Assembly: GCA_016713005.1 (NCBI GenBank)
Contig: JADJPY010000012.1
Span: forward strand, 620,001-684,000
Length of the DNA: 64,000 nucleotides
Origin: Ramlibacter sp.
Lineage (GTDB): Bacteria > Pseudomonadota > Gammaproteobacteria > Burkholderiales > Burkholderiaceae_C
Reading direction: 5' to 3'
The position numbers and the translations under genes are program-made. The notes under the pieces are model-generated. The model saw only the letters and a list, made by a program, of their open reading frames with translations. It was not told the origin of the DNA and searched no databases. Each line of letters opens with the position of its first letter. Position 1 is the stretch's first letter. Below are positions 1-8,021 of this stretch, piece by piece.

Positions 1-638
1 AGACGCTCGCGCACCCAGCTGCCACCGTCCAGCCGGTAACGCAGGCGATCGTGAAGCCGGCTCTTGCGGCCCTGCCAGAACTGCCAAGTGTCGGGCTTGA
101 GGCGGTAGCCTCCCCAGTGTGGGGGGCGGGGCGGCTGCAGCAGGAACTGCGCGGCGTACCTGGCGGCGGCAGTCACCAGCGCCGTGCGGCTTTCAATCAC
201 CTCGCTTTGCGGGCTGGCCCAGGCGCCAATGCGGCTGTCCAGCGGCCGGCTGTGGAAGTAGGCATCGCTTTCGGTGTCCGACGTCTTCTCCACCACACCT
301 TCGATGCGCACCGTGCGCTCCAGCTCGACCCAGTGGAACTGCAGCGCGGCATAGGGGTTGCCCGCCAGCTCGCGGCCCTTGCGGCTGGCGTAGTTGGTGT
401 ACCAGACGATGCCGTTGGCGTCGTAGCCCTTGATCAGCACGACACGGGTGGAGGGCCGCAGGTCGTGACCCACGGTGGCCAGCGTCATTGCATTGGGTTC
501 GGGCACACCGGCGGCGATGGCCTCCTTGAGCCACTGGTCGAACTGTGCCAGCGGGTCGGCGTGCGAGGCGTCTTCGCCCAGCTCGGCGCGCTCGTAGCTC
601 TTGCGCAGGCTGGCGATGGAGGAGGAGGGGTCTGACAT
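1..638 (-). CDS. pdxH: Pyridoxamine 5'-phosphate oxidase, C-terminus cut by window edge
   Basis: FMN enzyme that oxidises pyridoxamine/pyridoxine 5'-phosphate to pyridoxal 5'-phosphate, the last step of B6 salvage, in the cytoplasm. The reading frame starts at ATG 638 (MSDPSSSIASLRKSYE) and is open to base 1. Visible family motifs are the FMN-binding stretch RVVLIKGYDANG, FHWVELERTVRIEG, HSRPLDSRIGAWAS, and the C-terminal GRKSRLHDRLRY. The last residues seen are WVRERL, so only the final few codons lie outside the window. It is divergent from the next gene with 12 bp between start codons. A TATACT box ends 7 nt before the ATG and no Shine-Dalgarno is present, suggesting a leaderless transcript. 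Confidence 0.96.
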   Translation of the reverse strand, partial: MSDPSSSIASLRKSYERAELGEDASHADPLAQFDQWLKEAIAAGVPEPNAMTLATVGHDLRPSTRVVLIKGYDANGIVWYTNYASRKGRELAGNPYAALQFHWVELERTVRIEGVVEKTSDTESDAYFHSRPLDSRIGAWASPQSEVIESRTALVTAAARYAAQFLLQPPRPPHWGGYRLKPDTWQFWQGRKSRLHDRLRYRLDGGSWVRER

Positions 639-650
639 ACTGCCGAGTAT

Positions 651-1232
651 ATGGAGCAAGGCCAGACCCCACAGCCGGTGGTGATCGTGTTGGCCGCCGG
701 GCGCGGCGAGCGCTTTCGTGCTTCCGGGGGCGCGCTGCACAAGCTCGATGCGCCGCTGGCGGGCAAGCCGGTGCTGGAACATGTGCTGGACGCCGTGCGC
801 GCCAGCGGGTTGCCCATGCATGTGGTGCGGCCGGATCCGTCGCGCCCCGGCATGGGGGACTCCATCGCCGCGGGGGTGCGAGCCACCGCCGATGCGCCAG
901 GATGGCTGGTGTTGCCCGGTGACCTGCCGCTTGTGCGCCCCGAAACGTTGCGGGCGGTGGCCACTGCCCTGCTCCAGGGTGCTGCGCAGGCTGTTGTGCC
1001 CTGGTGGGATGGCCACCGCGGTCATCCGGTCGGATTTGCCCACGCCTGCCGTGACGCCTTGCAGGATTTAAAGGGAAATCAGGGCGCAGCCCCCGTCCTG
1101 TCTGGATTGTCCGCTACAAATTGTGTAGCAAACATCACCTCCAACGACCCCGGCTGCATCACCGACATCGATACCCTGGACGACCTGGCCCGGGCCGAAG
1201 CCCTGGCCAGTCGGCGAACTCAGGGCACGTAG
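651..1232 (+). CDS. MobA-like nucleotidyltransferase
   Basis: 193-aa protein of the MobA/MocA NTP-transferase superfamily, which moves a nucleotide onto a cofactor or sugar. It has the N-terminal nucleotide-binding loop VLAAGRGERFRASGG (about residues 13-27), the metal-binding GDLPLV (about 99-104), and a C-terminal DPGCITDIDTLDDLARA tail typical of MocA-like molybdenum cofactor cytidylyltransferases. The substrate cannot be read from sequence. A copy of the 58-bp dispersed repeat occupies about residues 142-161 (NQGAAPVLSGLSATNCVA) and stays in frame. The 3' end overlaps the convergent lipoprotein gene by 13 bp. No molybdenum enzyme gene is nearby, so a link to molybdenum is only a family-level inference. 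Confidence 0.85.
   Translation: MEQGQTPQPVVIVLAAGRGERFRASGGALHKLDAPLAGKPVLEHVLDAVRASGLPMHVVRPDPSRPGMGDSIAAGVRATADAPGWLVLPGDLPLVRPETLRAVATALLQGAAQAVVPWWDGHRGHPVGFAHACRDALQDLKGNQGAAPVLSGLSATNCVANITSNDPGCITDIDTLDDLARAEALASRRTQGT
1076..1133 (+). repeat. 58-bp dispersed repeat, copy 1 (inside nucleotidyltransferase gene)
   Basis: Forward copy. The conserved block GCAGCCCCCG is at element positions 11-20 and the terminal GCTA-N9-TAGC palindrome at 38-54. It reads in the same frame as the copy in rlmD (codons AAT CAG ...). The family motif G-N-Q-G-A-A falls at its 5' end, so the exact left boundary of the insert is uncertain. Confidence 0.8.
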
Positions 1233-2212
1233 GCCACGGTGTACAAGGCGCCAGTGCAGTCGCTGGAGTAGCTGTAGTTGTAGGTCAGGCTGTAGCCCGT
1301 GCCCGAGACGGCGCCCGCGGCGGCAATGCTGTTCAGCGTTGAATTCCCCGCATTGCAGCTGGCAGCGCCCAGGCCGGTGACGCAGACCTTGGTGGGCGGC
1401 AGGGTGAACGGCAGTGTCATGGGGGGCGATCCGGTGGTCACTGTGCCGCTGCCGTCCACGGTGACAGCACAACTGCCGCCGCCGCCCCCTGCGCCGCCCA
1501 CGGTCAGCGTGCTGCCGTCAAACGCGAAGGTGATCGTGCCGCCGTTGGCGGTAAGGAACGCGGTGGTGAAGTTGGGCTGCAGCGAGGCAAAGGTGGCGGT
1601 GTTGCCCATCTGGAGGGCGATGAGTTCATTCACCGAGAAGGTGGGGCTGCCGCCGAGCTGGCGGTCGCGCACATACTGCGACACGGCTCGCAGCACGCGG
1701 CCGTAGTCGTTGAGCGTGCCGCTGACCAGCGGCACGCTGGTCACGATGTTGGTGCTGCCCAGGCCGAACTGGGTGGCCAGGTTGGCCGCGACGGTGTTGA
1801 AACTGGTGCTGTTGGGCCCGCCTATCACATAGGCCAGGTAAGTCAGGGGCGACAGCGTGGCGGTGACCGACCCGCTGGAGACGCTGAGCACGGTCTTGAG
1901 CTGGTTCAGCGGGGTCGGGTCACCGGTGATTTCGTCGGTGTAGGTGCCTCCCGAAATGGTGACGACCACATCGCCGCTGAACGTGATCTGCAGCGAATAG
2001 GTGCCGGCGAGGCTGGTGGTGGTGGTGCCCAGGATGGCCCCGTTGCCGGCGTTTTGCACGGTCACCAGGCCCCCGGCCACGGGGCCCTTGACGGCCGCCC
2101 CCGACACCGTCGTCGGGCCTGTGGCGCCAGCGCCACCACCGCCGCCGCCGCAGGCAGCGACCATGAGGCCGGCGGCCAGGGCGGCGAACGCGGCAAGAAT
2201 CCTGTTTCGCAT
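1220..2212 (-). CDS. Glycine-rich secreted lipoprotein of unknown function
   Basis: 330-aa protein with a lipoprotein signal: charged MRNR, hydrophobic core, and lipobox VAAC at residues 18-21, followed by a six-glycine linker. Residues about 35-90 (VSGAAVKGPVAGGLVTV onward) resemble a carboxypeptidase-regulatory or Ig-like beta domain as found in surface lipoproteins. A second Gly-rich linker near residue 240 precedes a small Cys-containing domain with four cysteines that could form disulfides. No catalytic motif is recognised. It probably sits in the outer membrane facing the periplasm or the outside. The gene ends inside the convergent nucleotidyltransferase gene. Confidence 0.8.
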   Translation of the reverse strand: MRNRILAAFAALAAGLMVAACGGGGGGAGATGPTTVSGAAVKGPVAGGLVTVQNAGNGAILGTTTTSLAGTYSLQITFSGDVVVTISGGTYTDEITGDPTPLNQLKTVLSVSSGSVTATLSPLTYLAYVIGGPNSTSFNTVAANLATQFGLGSTNIVTSVPLVSGTLNDYGRVLRAVSQYVRDRQLGGSPTFSVNELIALQMGNTATFASLQPNFTTAFLTANGGTITFAFDGSTLTVGGAGGGGGSCAVTVDGSGTVTTGSPPMTLPFTLPPTKVCVTGLGAASCNAGNSTLNSIAAAGAVSGTGYSLTYNYSYSSDCTGALYTVAYVP

Positions 2213-2338
2213 GAGGGGCTCCCGAAAATTAGGCGGTTGAACTGCACACAGTCTAGGAATGCCGCTTCACCATGCCCATCCCCCGAACGCGGGGGGCAAA
2301 CATGCCCGGGGCGTGCGAAATCGCACAGACAGGCGGAG

Positions 2339-2920
2339 TCAGGCCGGGGCGTGTGCCAGCAGCGCCTCGAGTTTGCGGTCGTGGATTCCCTCGCGCAGAA
2401 GCCCCAGATGGGTTTGCCGGACGTAGTCCAGGGTGGTGCCGTACAGCCCCCGCGAACGCTCAAAAATGGTGCGCAGCTGTGTCGGCGTGAGATCTCCCGC
2501 GTAACTGGGGCTGTTGCGGTCCAGTGTGAAGGTGAGGGCTTCCCCGCCCGCAACCGGGCAGCGCACCCAGCGCGGGTCGTAGACGCCGCTGGGCATCTCG
2601 CGGCGCCAAAGTCGCTCCAGCGCTTCGCCCGCTTGCCGGCGCGGGATCCGGAACGCCACGCCATCACAGCAACCGCCCGAAAGCAGCGCACACACGAGGC
2701 CAGGCTGTTCCCGAGTGCCCCGGTAGATGTGGCTCCACATGCGCAGCGAACGGTGCCAGCCATGGATGCGCGCGGCGATCCGCCGGTCGAAGTCGAACTC
2801 CGGGTTCCAGATCAGCGAGGCATAGCCAAACACCCACAGGTCGCGTTCGCCGCCCCAGATGCGCAGCGCATCCTCAAGCATGCGGGCGGGGTCGCGCGGA
2901 AGGGCAGGGGAAGCTGGCAT
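2339..2920 (-). CDS. ChaC-type gamma-glutamylcyclotransferase
   Basis: Predicted to cleave glutathione or gamma-glutamyl peptides to 5-oxoproline. The signature FGYASLIWNPEF, the substrate-binding loop of the ChaC/GGCT fold, lies near residues 31-42 and is followed by RGTREQPGLVCALL. The length of about 193 aa matches the family. I chose ATG 2920; a GTG nine codons upstream (2947) is also open. No ribosome-binding site is visible at either. The downstream gap to the lipoprotein gene holds a short inverted repeat (CCCCCG/CGGGGG around 2281-2296) without a T-run, so termination there is unclear. Confidence 0.88.
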   Translation of the reverse strand: MPASPALPRDPARMLEDALRIWGGERDLWVFGYASLIWNPEFDFDRRIAARIHGWHRSLRMWSHIYRGTREQPGLVCALLSGGCCDGVAFRIPRRQAGEALERLWRREMPSGVYDPRWVRCPVAGGEALTFTLDRNSPSYAGDLTPTQLRTIFERSRGLYGTTLDYVRQTHLGLLREGIHDRKLEALLAHAPA

Positions 2921-2970
2921 CGGAATGCCACTGTAGCCGCCTTGCACGGGCCGGTTCGCCCATTGCGCAT

Positions 2971-3045
2971 TGGTAACCCGCTTGTAACTGCAGCAGTGCC
3001 TGTCGCAGCGGTTCGCGGGTACGATGCGTCGGTAACTTTGTTACC
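2971..3045 (+). promoter_or_regulatory. Putative operator of the Entner-Doudoroff operon
   Basis: A perfect inverted repeat GGTAAC-TTT-GTTACC occupies 3031-3045, ending 8 nt before the edd start codon. Upstream, GTAAC occurs twice as direct repeats at 2973-2977 and 2984-2988, one helical turn apart. The position and symmetry fit a repressor of gluconate/KDPG metabolism (HexR- or GntR-type). The regulator gene is not in the window. Confidence 0.55.
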
Positions 3046-3053
3046 AAACCACC

Positions 3054-4883
3054 ATGACGCTACAGGCAACGGTCAATCAGGTCACACGGCGAATCCGCCA
3101 GCGCAGCGAGCCTCACCGCGCCGCCTATCTGGCGCGTCTGGCGGCGGCGGCACAGCGCGACCGCGGTGCGGACCGCATGGGTTGCGCCAACGTGGCCCAT
3201 GCCGTGGCGGCGCTTCCGGCCAACGACAAGCTTCGCCTGGTGGCGCACAAGGCGCCCAACATCGCCATCATCAATGCCTACAACGACATGCTGTCGGCCC
3301 ACGCGCCGCTGCAGCACTACCCCGACCTGATCAAGGACGAGGCGCGCAGGCTCGGCGCCACGGCACAGGTGGCGGGCGGCGTGCCCGCCATGTGCGACGG
3401 CGTGACGCAGGGCACGCCGGGCATGGAGCTCAGCCTGTTCAGCCGCGATGTGATCGCCATGGCCACCGCCGTGTCGCTGAGCCACGACATGTTCGACGCG
3501 GCGCTGATGCTGGGCGTGTGCGACAAGATCGTGCCTGGCCTGCTGATCGGCGCGCTGCACTTTGGACACCTGCCCACCGTGTTCGTGCCGGCCGGCCCGA
3601 TGACCAGCGGCCTGAGCAACACCGCCAAGTCCAGGGTGCGTGAGCAGGCAGCCCAGGGCCTGGTGGGGCGCCCGGCGTTGCTCGAAGCAGAACAGGCCGC
3701 CTACCATTCCATTGGCACGTGCACCTTCTATGGCACGGCCAACAGCAACCAGCTGCTGCTGGAAGCCATGGGCCTGCACGTACCGGGTACGGCGTTTGTC
3801 AATCCGGGCGGCGCACTGCGCGAGCAGCTCACCCGCGAGGCGGCGCGCCTGGTGCTGGCCCCGGGCGTGCCAGCAATTGGACGGCTGGTTGACGAGCGTG
3901 CCATCGTCAACGCAATGGTGGCCCTGCTGGCGACGGGCGGCTCCACCAACCACCTGATTCACTGGGTGGCAGTCGCGCGATCGGCCGGCCTGGTGATCGA
4001 CTGGGATGATTTCGCCGAGCTTTCGGCCGCAGTGCCCCTGCTGGCACGCGTCTATCCCAACGGCTCGGCCGATGTGAACCAGTTCCAGGCTGCGGGTGGT
4101 CCCGGCTATGTGTTGCGCGAACTGCTGGACGCCGGTTTCCTGCACCCCGATGTGCTGACGGTCTCGGCCGGTGGCCTGCGCGATTACACACGTGAACCGG
4201 CCCTGGATGGCGAGCGCCTGGCTTGGCACGATGTCGGTGCGTCCCGCGACGAGGCTGTCGTGCGTCCGGCCTCGGCGCCGTTCAGCACCAGCGGCGGACT
4301 GCAGCTTCTGACGGGCAATCTGGGTCGAAGCGTGATGAAGACGTCGTCCCTGCCTGAAGACCGCCTGGTGATCGAAGGACCGGCACGGATATTTGAATCC
4401 CAGGAGGCGCTGCTGGCGGCGTACAAGGCTGGCGAGCTGGAACGCGCCTGCCTGGCCCCAGGGGTGGGTGGACTTGTGTGTGTGGTGCGGTGGCAGGGAC
4501 CGCAGGCCAACGGCATGCCGGAGCTGCACAAGCTCACGCCGCCGTTGGCCGTGCTGCAGGGCAAAGGCTTGCGGGTGGCGCTGGTGACCGACGGCCGCAT
4601 GAGCGGCGCATCGGGCAAGGTGCCGGCAGCGATTCATGTATCGCCCGAAGCCGCAGCCGGGGGGCCATTGGCCCGCCTGCGCGACGGCGATCTGGTGCGC
4701 CTGGACGCCGTTGCCGGCACGCTGCAGGCGCTGGTGCCGCAGCCGCAATGGGCCTCCCGATCACTGGCGGAGATGCCTGCCGACCTGATCGCCGCCAACG
4801 GGGTTGGCATGGGCAGGGAGTTGTTTGCCGGCATGCGCCGCAACGCGCTGGTGGCCGAAGAAGGAGCCAGCACATGGCTGTAG
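3054..4883 (+). CDS. edd: 6-phosphogluconate dehydratase
   Basis: Converts 6-phosphogluconate to 2-keto-3-deoxy-6-phosphogluconate, the committing step of the Entner-Doudoroff pathway. The 609-aa length and full-length similarity place it with Edd in the IlvD/Edd family. Cys114 (VPAMCDG), Cys156 (GVCDK) and Cys223 (GTCTFYGTANSNQ) are positioned to hold the 4Fe-4S cluster. Other family blocks are VALLATGGSTNH, MKTSSLPEDRLVIEGPA and VTDGRMSGASGKVP. The start follows an operator-like palindrome with no clear ribosome-binding site, so translation may begin on a very short leader. It overlaps eda by 10 bp, showing an operon and probably coupled translation. Confidence 0.97.
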   Translation: MTLQATVNQVTRRIRQRSEPHRAAYLARLAAAAQRDRGADRMGCANVAHAVAALPANDKLRLVAHKAPNIAIINAYNDMLSAHAPLQHYPDLIKDEARRLGATAQVAGGVPAMCDGVTQGTPGMELSLFSRDVIAMATAVSLSHDMFDAALMLGVCDKIVPGLLIGALHFGHLPTVFVPAGPMTSGLSNTAKSRVREQAAQGLVGRPALLEAEQAAYHSIGTCTFYGTANSNQLLLEAMGLHVPGTAFVNPGGALREQLTREAARLVLAPGVPAIGRLVDERAIVNAMVALLATGGSTNHLIHWVAVARSAGLVIDWDDFAELSAAVPLLARVYPNGSADVNQFQAAGGPGYVLRELLDAGFLHPDVLTVSAGGLRDYTREPALDGERLAWHDVGASRDEAVVRPASAPFSTSGGLQLLTGNLGRSVMKTSSLPEDRLVIEGPARIFESQEALLAAYKAGELERACLAPGVGGLVCVVRWQGPQANGMPELHKLTPPLAVLQGKGLRVALVTDGRMSGASGKVPAAIHVSPEAAAGGPLARLRDGDLVRLDAVAGTLQALVPQPQWASRSLAEMPADLIAANGVGMGRELFAGMRRNALVAEEGASTWL

Positions 4884-5545
4884 ATGAGTACCCACTCCCG
4901 GTGACAGAGACGTTGACCGCGCTGCAGGTGATGCGGGATGCGCCAGTCATTCCCGTGATCGTGCTGCATGACCCGGCCCACGCCGTGCCGCTGGCGCGCG
5001 CGCTGGTGGAAGGGGGCATCCGCATGCTGGAAGTCACGCTGCGCACGCCCCAGGCGCGGGACTGCATCGAGGCCATTGCACGCGAGGTCCCGCAGGCCGT
5101 GCCTGGCGCGGGGACACTGCGCAGTGCGGCCGATGTCCAGGCGGCACGGCTCGCCGGTGCCCGGTTCGGGGTCAGCCCCGGCTACACCGCCTCGCTGGGG
5201 CGGGCGTGCCGTGAACAGGGCCTGCCCCTGCTGCCCGGCGTGGCGACCGCCAGCGAGGTCCTGGCTGCGCAGGAAGATGGCTACACCGAACTCAAGTTTT
5301 TTCCCGCCATGCAGGCGGGAGGGTTGTCCATGCTCAAGGCCTGGCACGGCCCCTTCGGTGACGTGGCGTTCTGTCCGACCGGGGGCATCACCCCCGCCAA
5401 CGCCGGCGATTTCCTGGCGCTGCCCAATGTGGTGTGTGTCGGGGGTTCGTGGCTGGTGCCGGCGGATGCGCTGGCGGCGGGGGACTGGGCGCGCATCACG
5501 CGGCTCGCCCGCGAGGCGGTCGCGCTGCAGCGTGTTGCCCGCTGA
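4874..5545 (+). CDS. eda: KDPG aldolase (2-dehydro-3-deoxy-phosphogluconate aldolase)
   Basis: Class I aldolase that splits KDPG into pyruvate and glyceraldehyde 3-phosphate. The 223-aa protein has the Schiff-base lysine K141 in ELKFFPA, the catalytic glutamate E53 in LEVTLRTP, and phosphate-binding FCPTGGITPAN. An open frame extends far upstream inside edd, but the real start is ATG 4874. It is preceded by AAGGAG at 4861-4866, and the N-terminus MAVDEYPLP matches family length. The 10-bp overlap with edd implies stoichiometric expression. Confidence 0.97.
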   Translation: MAVDEYPLPVTETLTALQVMRDAPVIPVIVLHDPAHAVPLARALVEGGIRMLEVTLRTPQARDCIEAIAREVPQAVPGAGTLRSAADVQAARLAGARFGVSPGYTASLGRACREQGLPLLPGVATASEVLAAQEDGYTELKFFPAMQAGGLSMLKAWHGPFGDVAFCPTGGITPANAGDFLALPNVVCVGGSWLVPADALAAGDWARITRLAREAVALQRVAR

Positions 5546-5596
5546 GCGGACTAAAATCCGGCACCAATCCTGCCGGCTGACCGCCGGCCCCGCCGC

Positions 5597-6667
5597 ATGC
5601 AGTTCACTCCCACCCAAAAACGCGCCGCCGCCTGGCTGCTGATCGCCGCCCTGGCGACACTGGTGCTGATGGCGCTCGGGCCCGTGTTGACACCCTTCGT
5701 GGTCGCGGCCGTGCTGGCCTACGCGCTCACGCCCCTGGTCAACCGGCTGGACCACATGGGCCGCGGGCGGCTGCCGCGGGTGGTGGCCGTGGTGCTGGTG
5801 GAACTGGTGTTCATCCTGATGGTGCTGGGCGTGTTGCTCATGATCGTGCCCATCCTGGCCAAAGAGGTGCCGCTGCTGCGTGAGCAGGTCCCCGTGCTGT
5901 TTGACAAGGCCAACGCCTGGCTGCAGCCCTGGCTGGCACAGCTGGGCATCAAGGCGACGTTTGACGTGGCCAGCATCAAGGCATTCGTGCTGAAGTACCT
6001 GAACGCCAATTTCGAGGACATCCTCGGGCCGCTGCTCGCCTCGCTCAAGCTGGGGGGCAGCGTCGCGCTGGCCATCATGGGCAACGCCGTCCTGATTCCG
6101 GTGGCGCTGTTTTACCTGTTGATGGACTGGGAGCGGCTGGTGGAGCGATCCATGGCGTTCGTGCCGGTCAAATTGCGTGAGAGCTTCCTGCGCTTCACCA
6201 CCGAAGCCGATGCCGTGCTGGGCCAGTACCTGCGCGGCCAGCTGCTGGTGATGGTGGTGATGGCGGTGTTCTACAGCGCCGGCATGGCCCTGTTCGGGCT
6301 GGACCTGGCGCTGCCCATTGGCCTGTTCACGGGCATGGCGATGTTTGTGCCTTACCTCGGCTTTGGCCTGGGTCTGGTGCTGGCACTGCTTGCCGGCCTG
6401 CTGCAGTTCGCGTCCGCCAAGGCGCTCGTGATGGTGGCGGTGGTGTTTGGCCTGGGCCAGCTCATCGAGAGCCTGTACCTGACGCCGCGCCTGGTGGGTC
6501 AGCGCATCGGGCTGCACCCGCTGGCCGTGATTTTTGCGCTGCTGGCGTTTGGCCAGCTGTTCGGCTTCGTGGGGATCCTGGTGGCATTGCCCGCCAGCGC
6601 CGTGCTGCTGGTGGCGATACGCCGTGTCCGGGACCAGTACCTGTCCAGCAAGCTGTATCTCGGATGA
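5597..6667 (+). CDS. AI-2E family transporter (PerM-like permease)
   Basis: 356-aa polytopic inner-membrane protein with about eight hydrophobic segments. The first is at residues 14-50, then a soluble-looking stretch at about 100-150, then the C-terminal membrane block from about 160 on. It contains the family signature around LALPIGLFTGMAMFVPYLG and LVGQRIGLHPLAVIFALL. Members are variously described as autoinducer-2 exporters, PerM or UPF0118 proteins; the substrate cannot be assigned. It begins 51 nt after eda and its stop overlaps the hda start (ATGA), so it heads the hda-HAD-pcnB-folK run. Coupling of this permease to hda is common in beta-proteobacteria. Confidence 0.9.
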   Translation: MQFTPTQKRAAAWLLIAALATLVLMALGPVLTPFVVAAVLAYALTPLVNRLDHMGRGRLPRVVAVVLVELVFILMVLGVLLMIVPILAKEVPLLREQVPVLFDKANAWLQPWLAQLGIKATFDVASIKAFVLKYLNANFEDILGPLLASLKLGGSVALAIMGNAVLIPVALFYLLMDWERLVERSMAFVPVKLRESFLRFTTEADAVLGQYLRGQLLVMVVMAVFYSAGMALFGLDLALPIGLFTGMAMFVPYLGFGLGLVLALLAGLLQFASAKALVMVAVVFGLGQLIESLYLTPRLVGQRIGLHPLAVIFALLAFGQLFGFVGILVALPASAVLLVAIRRVRDQYLSSKLYLG

Positions 6668-7338
6668 AGCAGATCGCGCTTGACATCGGCCTGTCCACCG
6701 GACCGACGCTGTCCAGCTTCTTTGCCGGCCCCAATGAACTGGTGCTTCAGCACCTCAGGCTCTGGGCCGGCAGCCCGACCCGCTCACCCGTGCCCACATA
6801 CCTGTGGGGGCCCGAGGGCAGCGGCAAGACCCACCTGCTCAAGTCGGTGCGCGAGGCGCTGCGAAGCCAGGGGGCCGACTGTGGCTGGCTGGACAGCTCG
6901 GTGGCCGAGCCGCCCGAGTTCCGAGAGGGCTGGGCTGTGGTGCTGCTGGACGAGGTGCACCTGTACACCGCAGTGCAGCAGCACGCGGCCTTCAACTGGT
7001 TCGTGAACGCGCAGACCCACCAGCGTGGCGTACTGGCCGCGGGTTCGATGGCGCCGGCCGCCTTGCAGTTGCGCGAGGACCTGCGCACGCGCCTGGGATG
7101 GGGTCATGTGTTCCAGCTGCAGGTGCTGAGTGAACCCGAGCGGCGCGCCGTGCTGCGTCAGGAGGCGGACGCGCGCGGCATCTTCCTGGGCGACGAGGTG
7201 ATGGACTTCATGCTGACGCGTTTCTCGCGCGATCTGGGCAGCCTGATGCAGTTGCTGGACCAGCTGGACGGCTACGCATTGCAGACCCAGCGCGCCATCA
7301 CGGTCCCGCTGATCCGTTCGATGCTGGAGAGCCTGTGA
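6664..7338 (+). CDS. hda: DnaA regulatory inactivator Hda
   Basis: AAA+ protein that, with the beta clamp, stimulates hydrolysis of ATP bound to DnaA and so limits re-initiation. The 224-aa protein starts MKQIALDIGLS, where QIALDI resembles the clamp-binding motif. Walker A is GPEGSGKTHLL (residues 49-59) and Walker B is VVLLDEVHLY. The C-terminal part (RFSRDLGSLMQLLDQLD) matches the DnaA-type lid. It overlaps the upstream permease and the downstream HAD gene by 4 bp each, so it is translated as part of a tight operon. Confidence 0.94.
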   Translation: MKQIALDIGLSTGPTLSSFFAGPNELVLQHLRLWAGSPTRSPVPTYLWGPEGSGKTHLLKSVREALRSQGADCGWLDSSVAEPPEFREGWAVVLLDEVHLYTAVQQHAAFNWFVNAQTHQRGVLAAGSMAPAALQLREDLRTRLGWGHVFQLQVLSEPERRAVLRQEADARGIFLGDEVMDFMLTRFSRDLGSLMQLLDQLDGYALQTQRAITVPLIRSMLESL

Positions 7339-8021
7339 AGCCCGTCGCCGCCCGGGTCGCCCTGTTCGACCTGGACCATACGCTGCTGCCAATTGATTCG
7401 GACCACGCCTGGGGCGTATTCACCACCACCATTGGCTGGACCGACCCGGTCGGGTTTGCCAGGCGCAACGACGAGTTCTACGCGCACTACAAGGCAGGCA
7501 CGCTGGACATCCACGACTATGTGCGTTTCGCGGTCGATGCGGTGCGACGCCAGGGTCGCGACGCCGCGCTGGCTGCGCGCGAGCGTTTCATGGCGGATGT
7601 GGTCGCGCCCGCGCTGCGCGAGCCGGCGCTGGCGCTGGTGCAGGCGCATCGCCAGGCGGGCGACGAGCTGGTGATCGTGACGGCGACCAACGAGTTCGTC
7701 ACCCGACCGATTGCCACGGCGTTCGGCGTCGAAGAACTGGTTGCCGTGGAGCTTGCGCTCGGGCCGGACGGCTGGATCAACGGCGAGATCCGCGGTGTGC
7801 CGTCGGCGCGTGAGGGCAAGGTCACCCGCATGGAACAATGGCTGGCGGCGCGGAACCTGGACTGGGAGGATGTGGAATGCACTTTCTACAGCGATTCGGT
7901 CAACGACCTGCCCCTGCTTGACAAGGTGGCGCACCCGGTGGCCACCAATCCGGACGACCGCCTGCGCGCCCTGGCCAAAGAGCGCGGCTGGCGCATACTC
8001 GACCTCTTCGAAAAAACCTGA
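7335..8021 (+). CDS. HAD-superfamily (IB) phosphatase, SerB-like
   Basis: 228-aa haloacid-dehalogenase-fold hydrolase. Motif I is FDLDHTLLP with nucleophile D12 and acid/base D14; motif II is VTATNEF; the metal-binding motif IV is YSDSVNDLPLL. The helical cap sits between motifs I and II, as in subfamily IB (phosphoserine phosphatase, histidinol-phosphatase-like). The substrate is not decided by sequence. In beta-proteobacteria such proteins have been proposed as the missing histidinol phosphatase or a serine phosphatase, but no his or ser genes are adjacent here. It starts with GTG overlapping the hda stop (GTGA) and its stop abuts the pcnB start. Confidence 0.88.
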   Translation: MKPVAARVALFDLDHTLLPIDSDHAWGVFTTTIGWTDPVGFARRNDEFYAHYKAGTLDIHDYVRFAVDAVRRQGRDAALAARERFMADVVAPALREPALALVQAHRQAGDELVIVTATNEFVTRPIATAFGVEELVAVELALGPDGWINGEIRGVPSAREGKVTRMEQWLAARNLDWEDVECTFYSDSVNDLPLLDKVAHPVATNPDDRLRALAKERGWRILDLFEKT

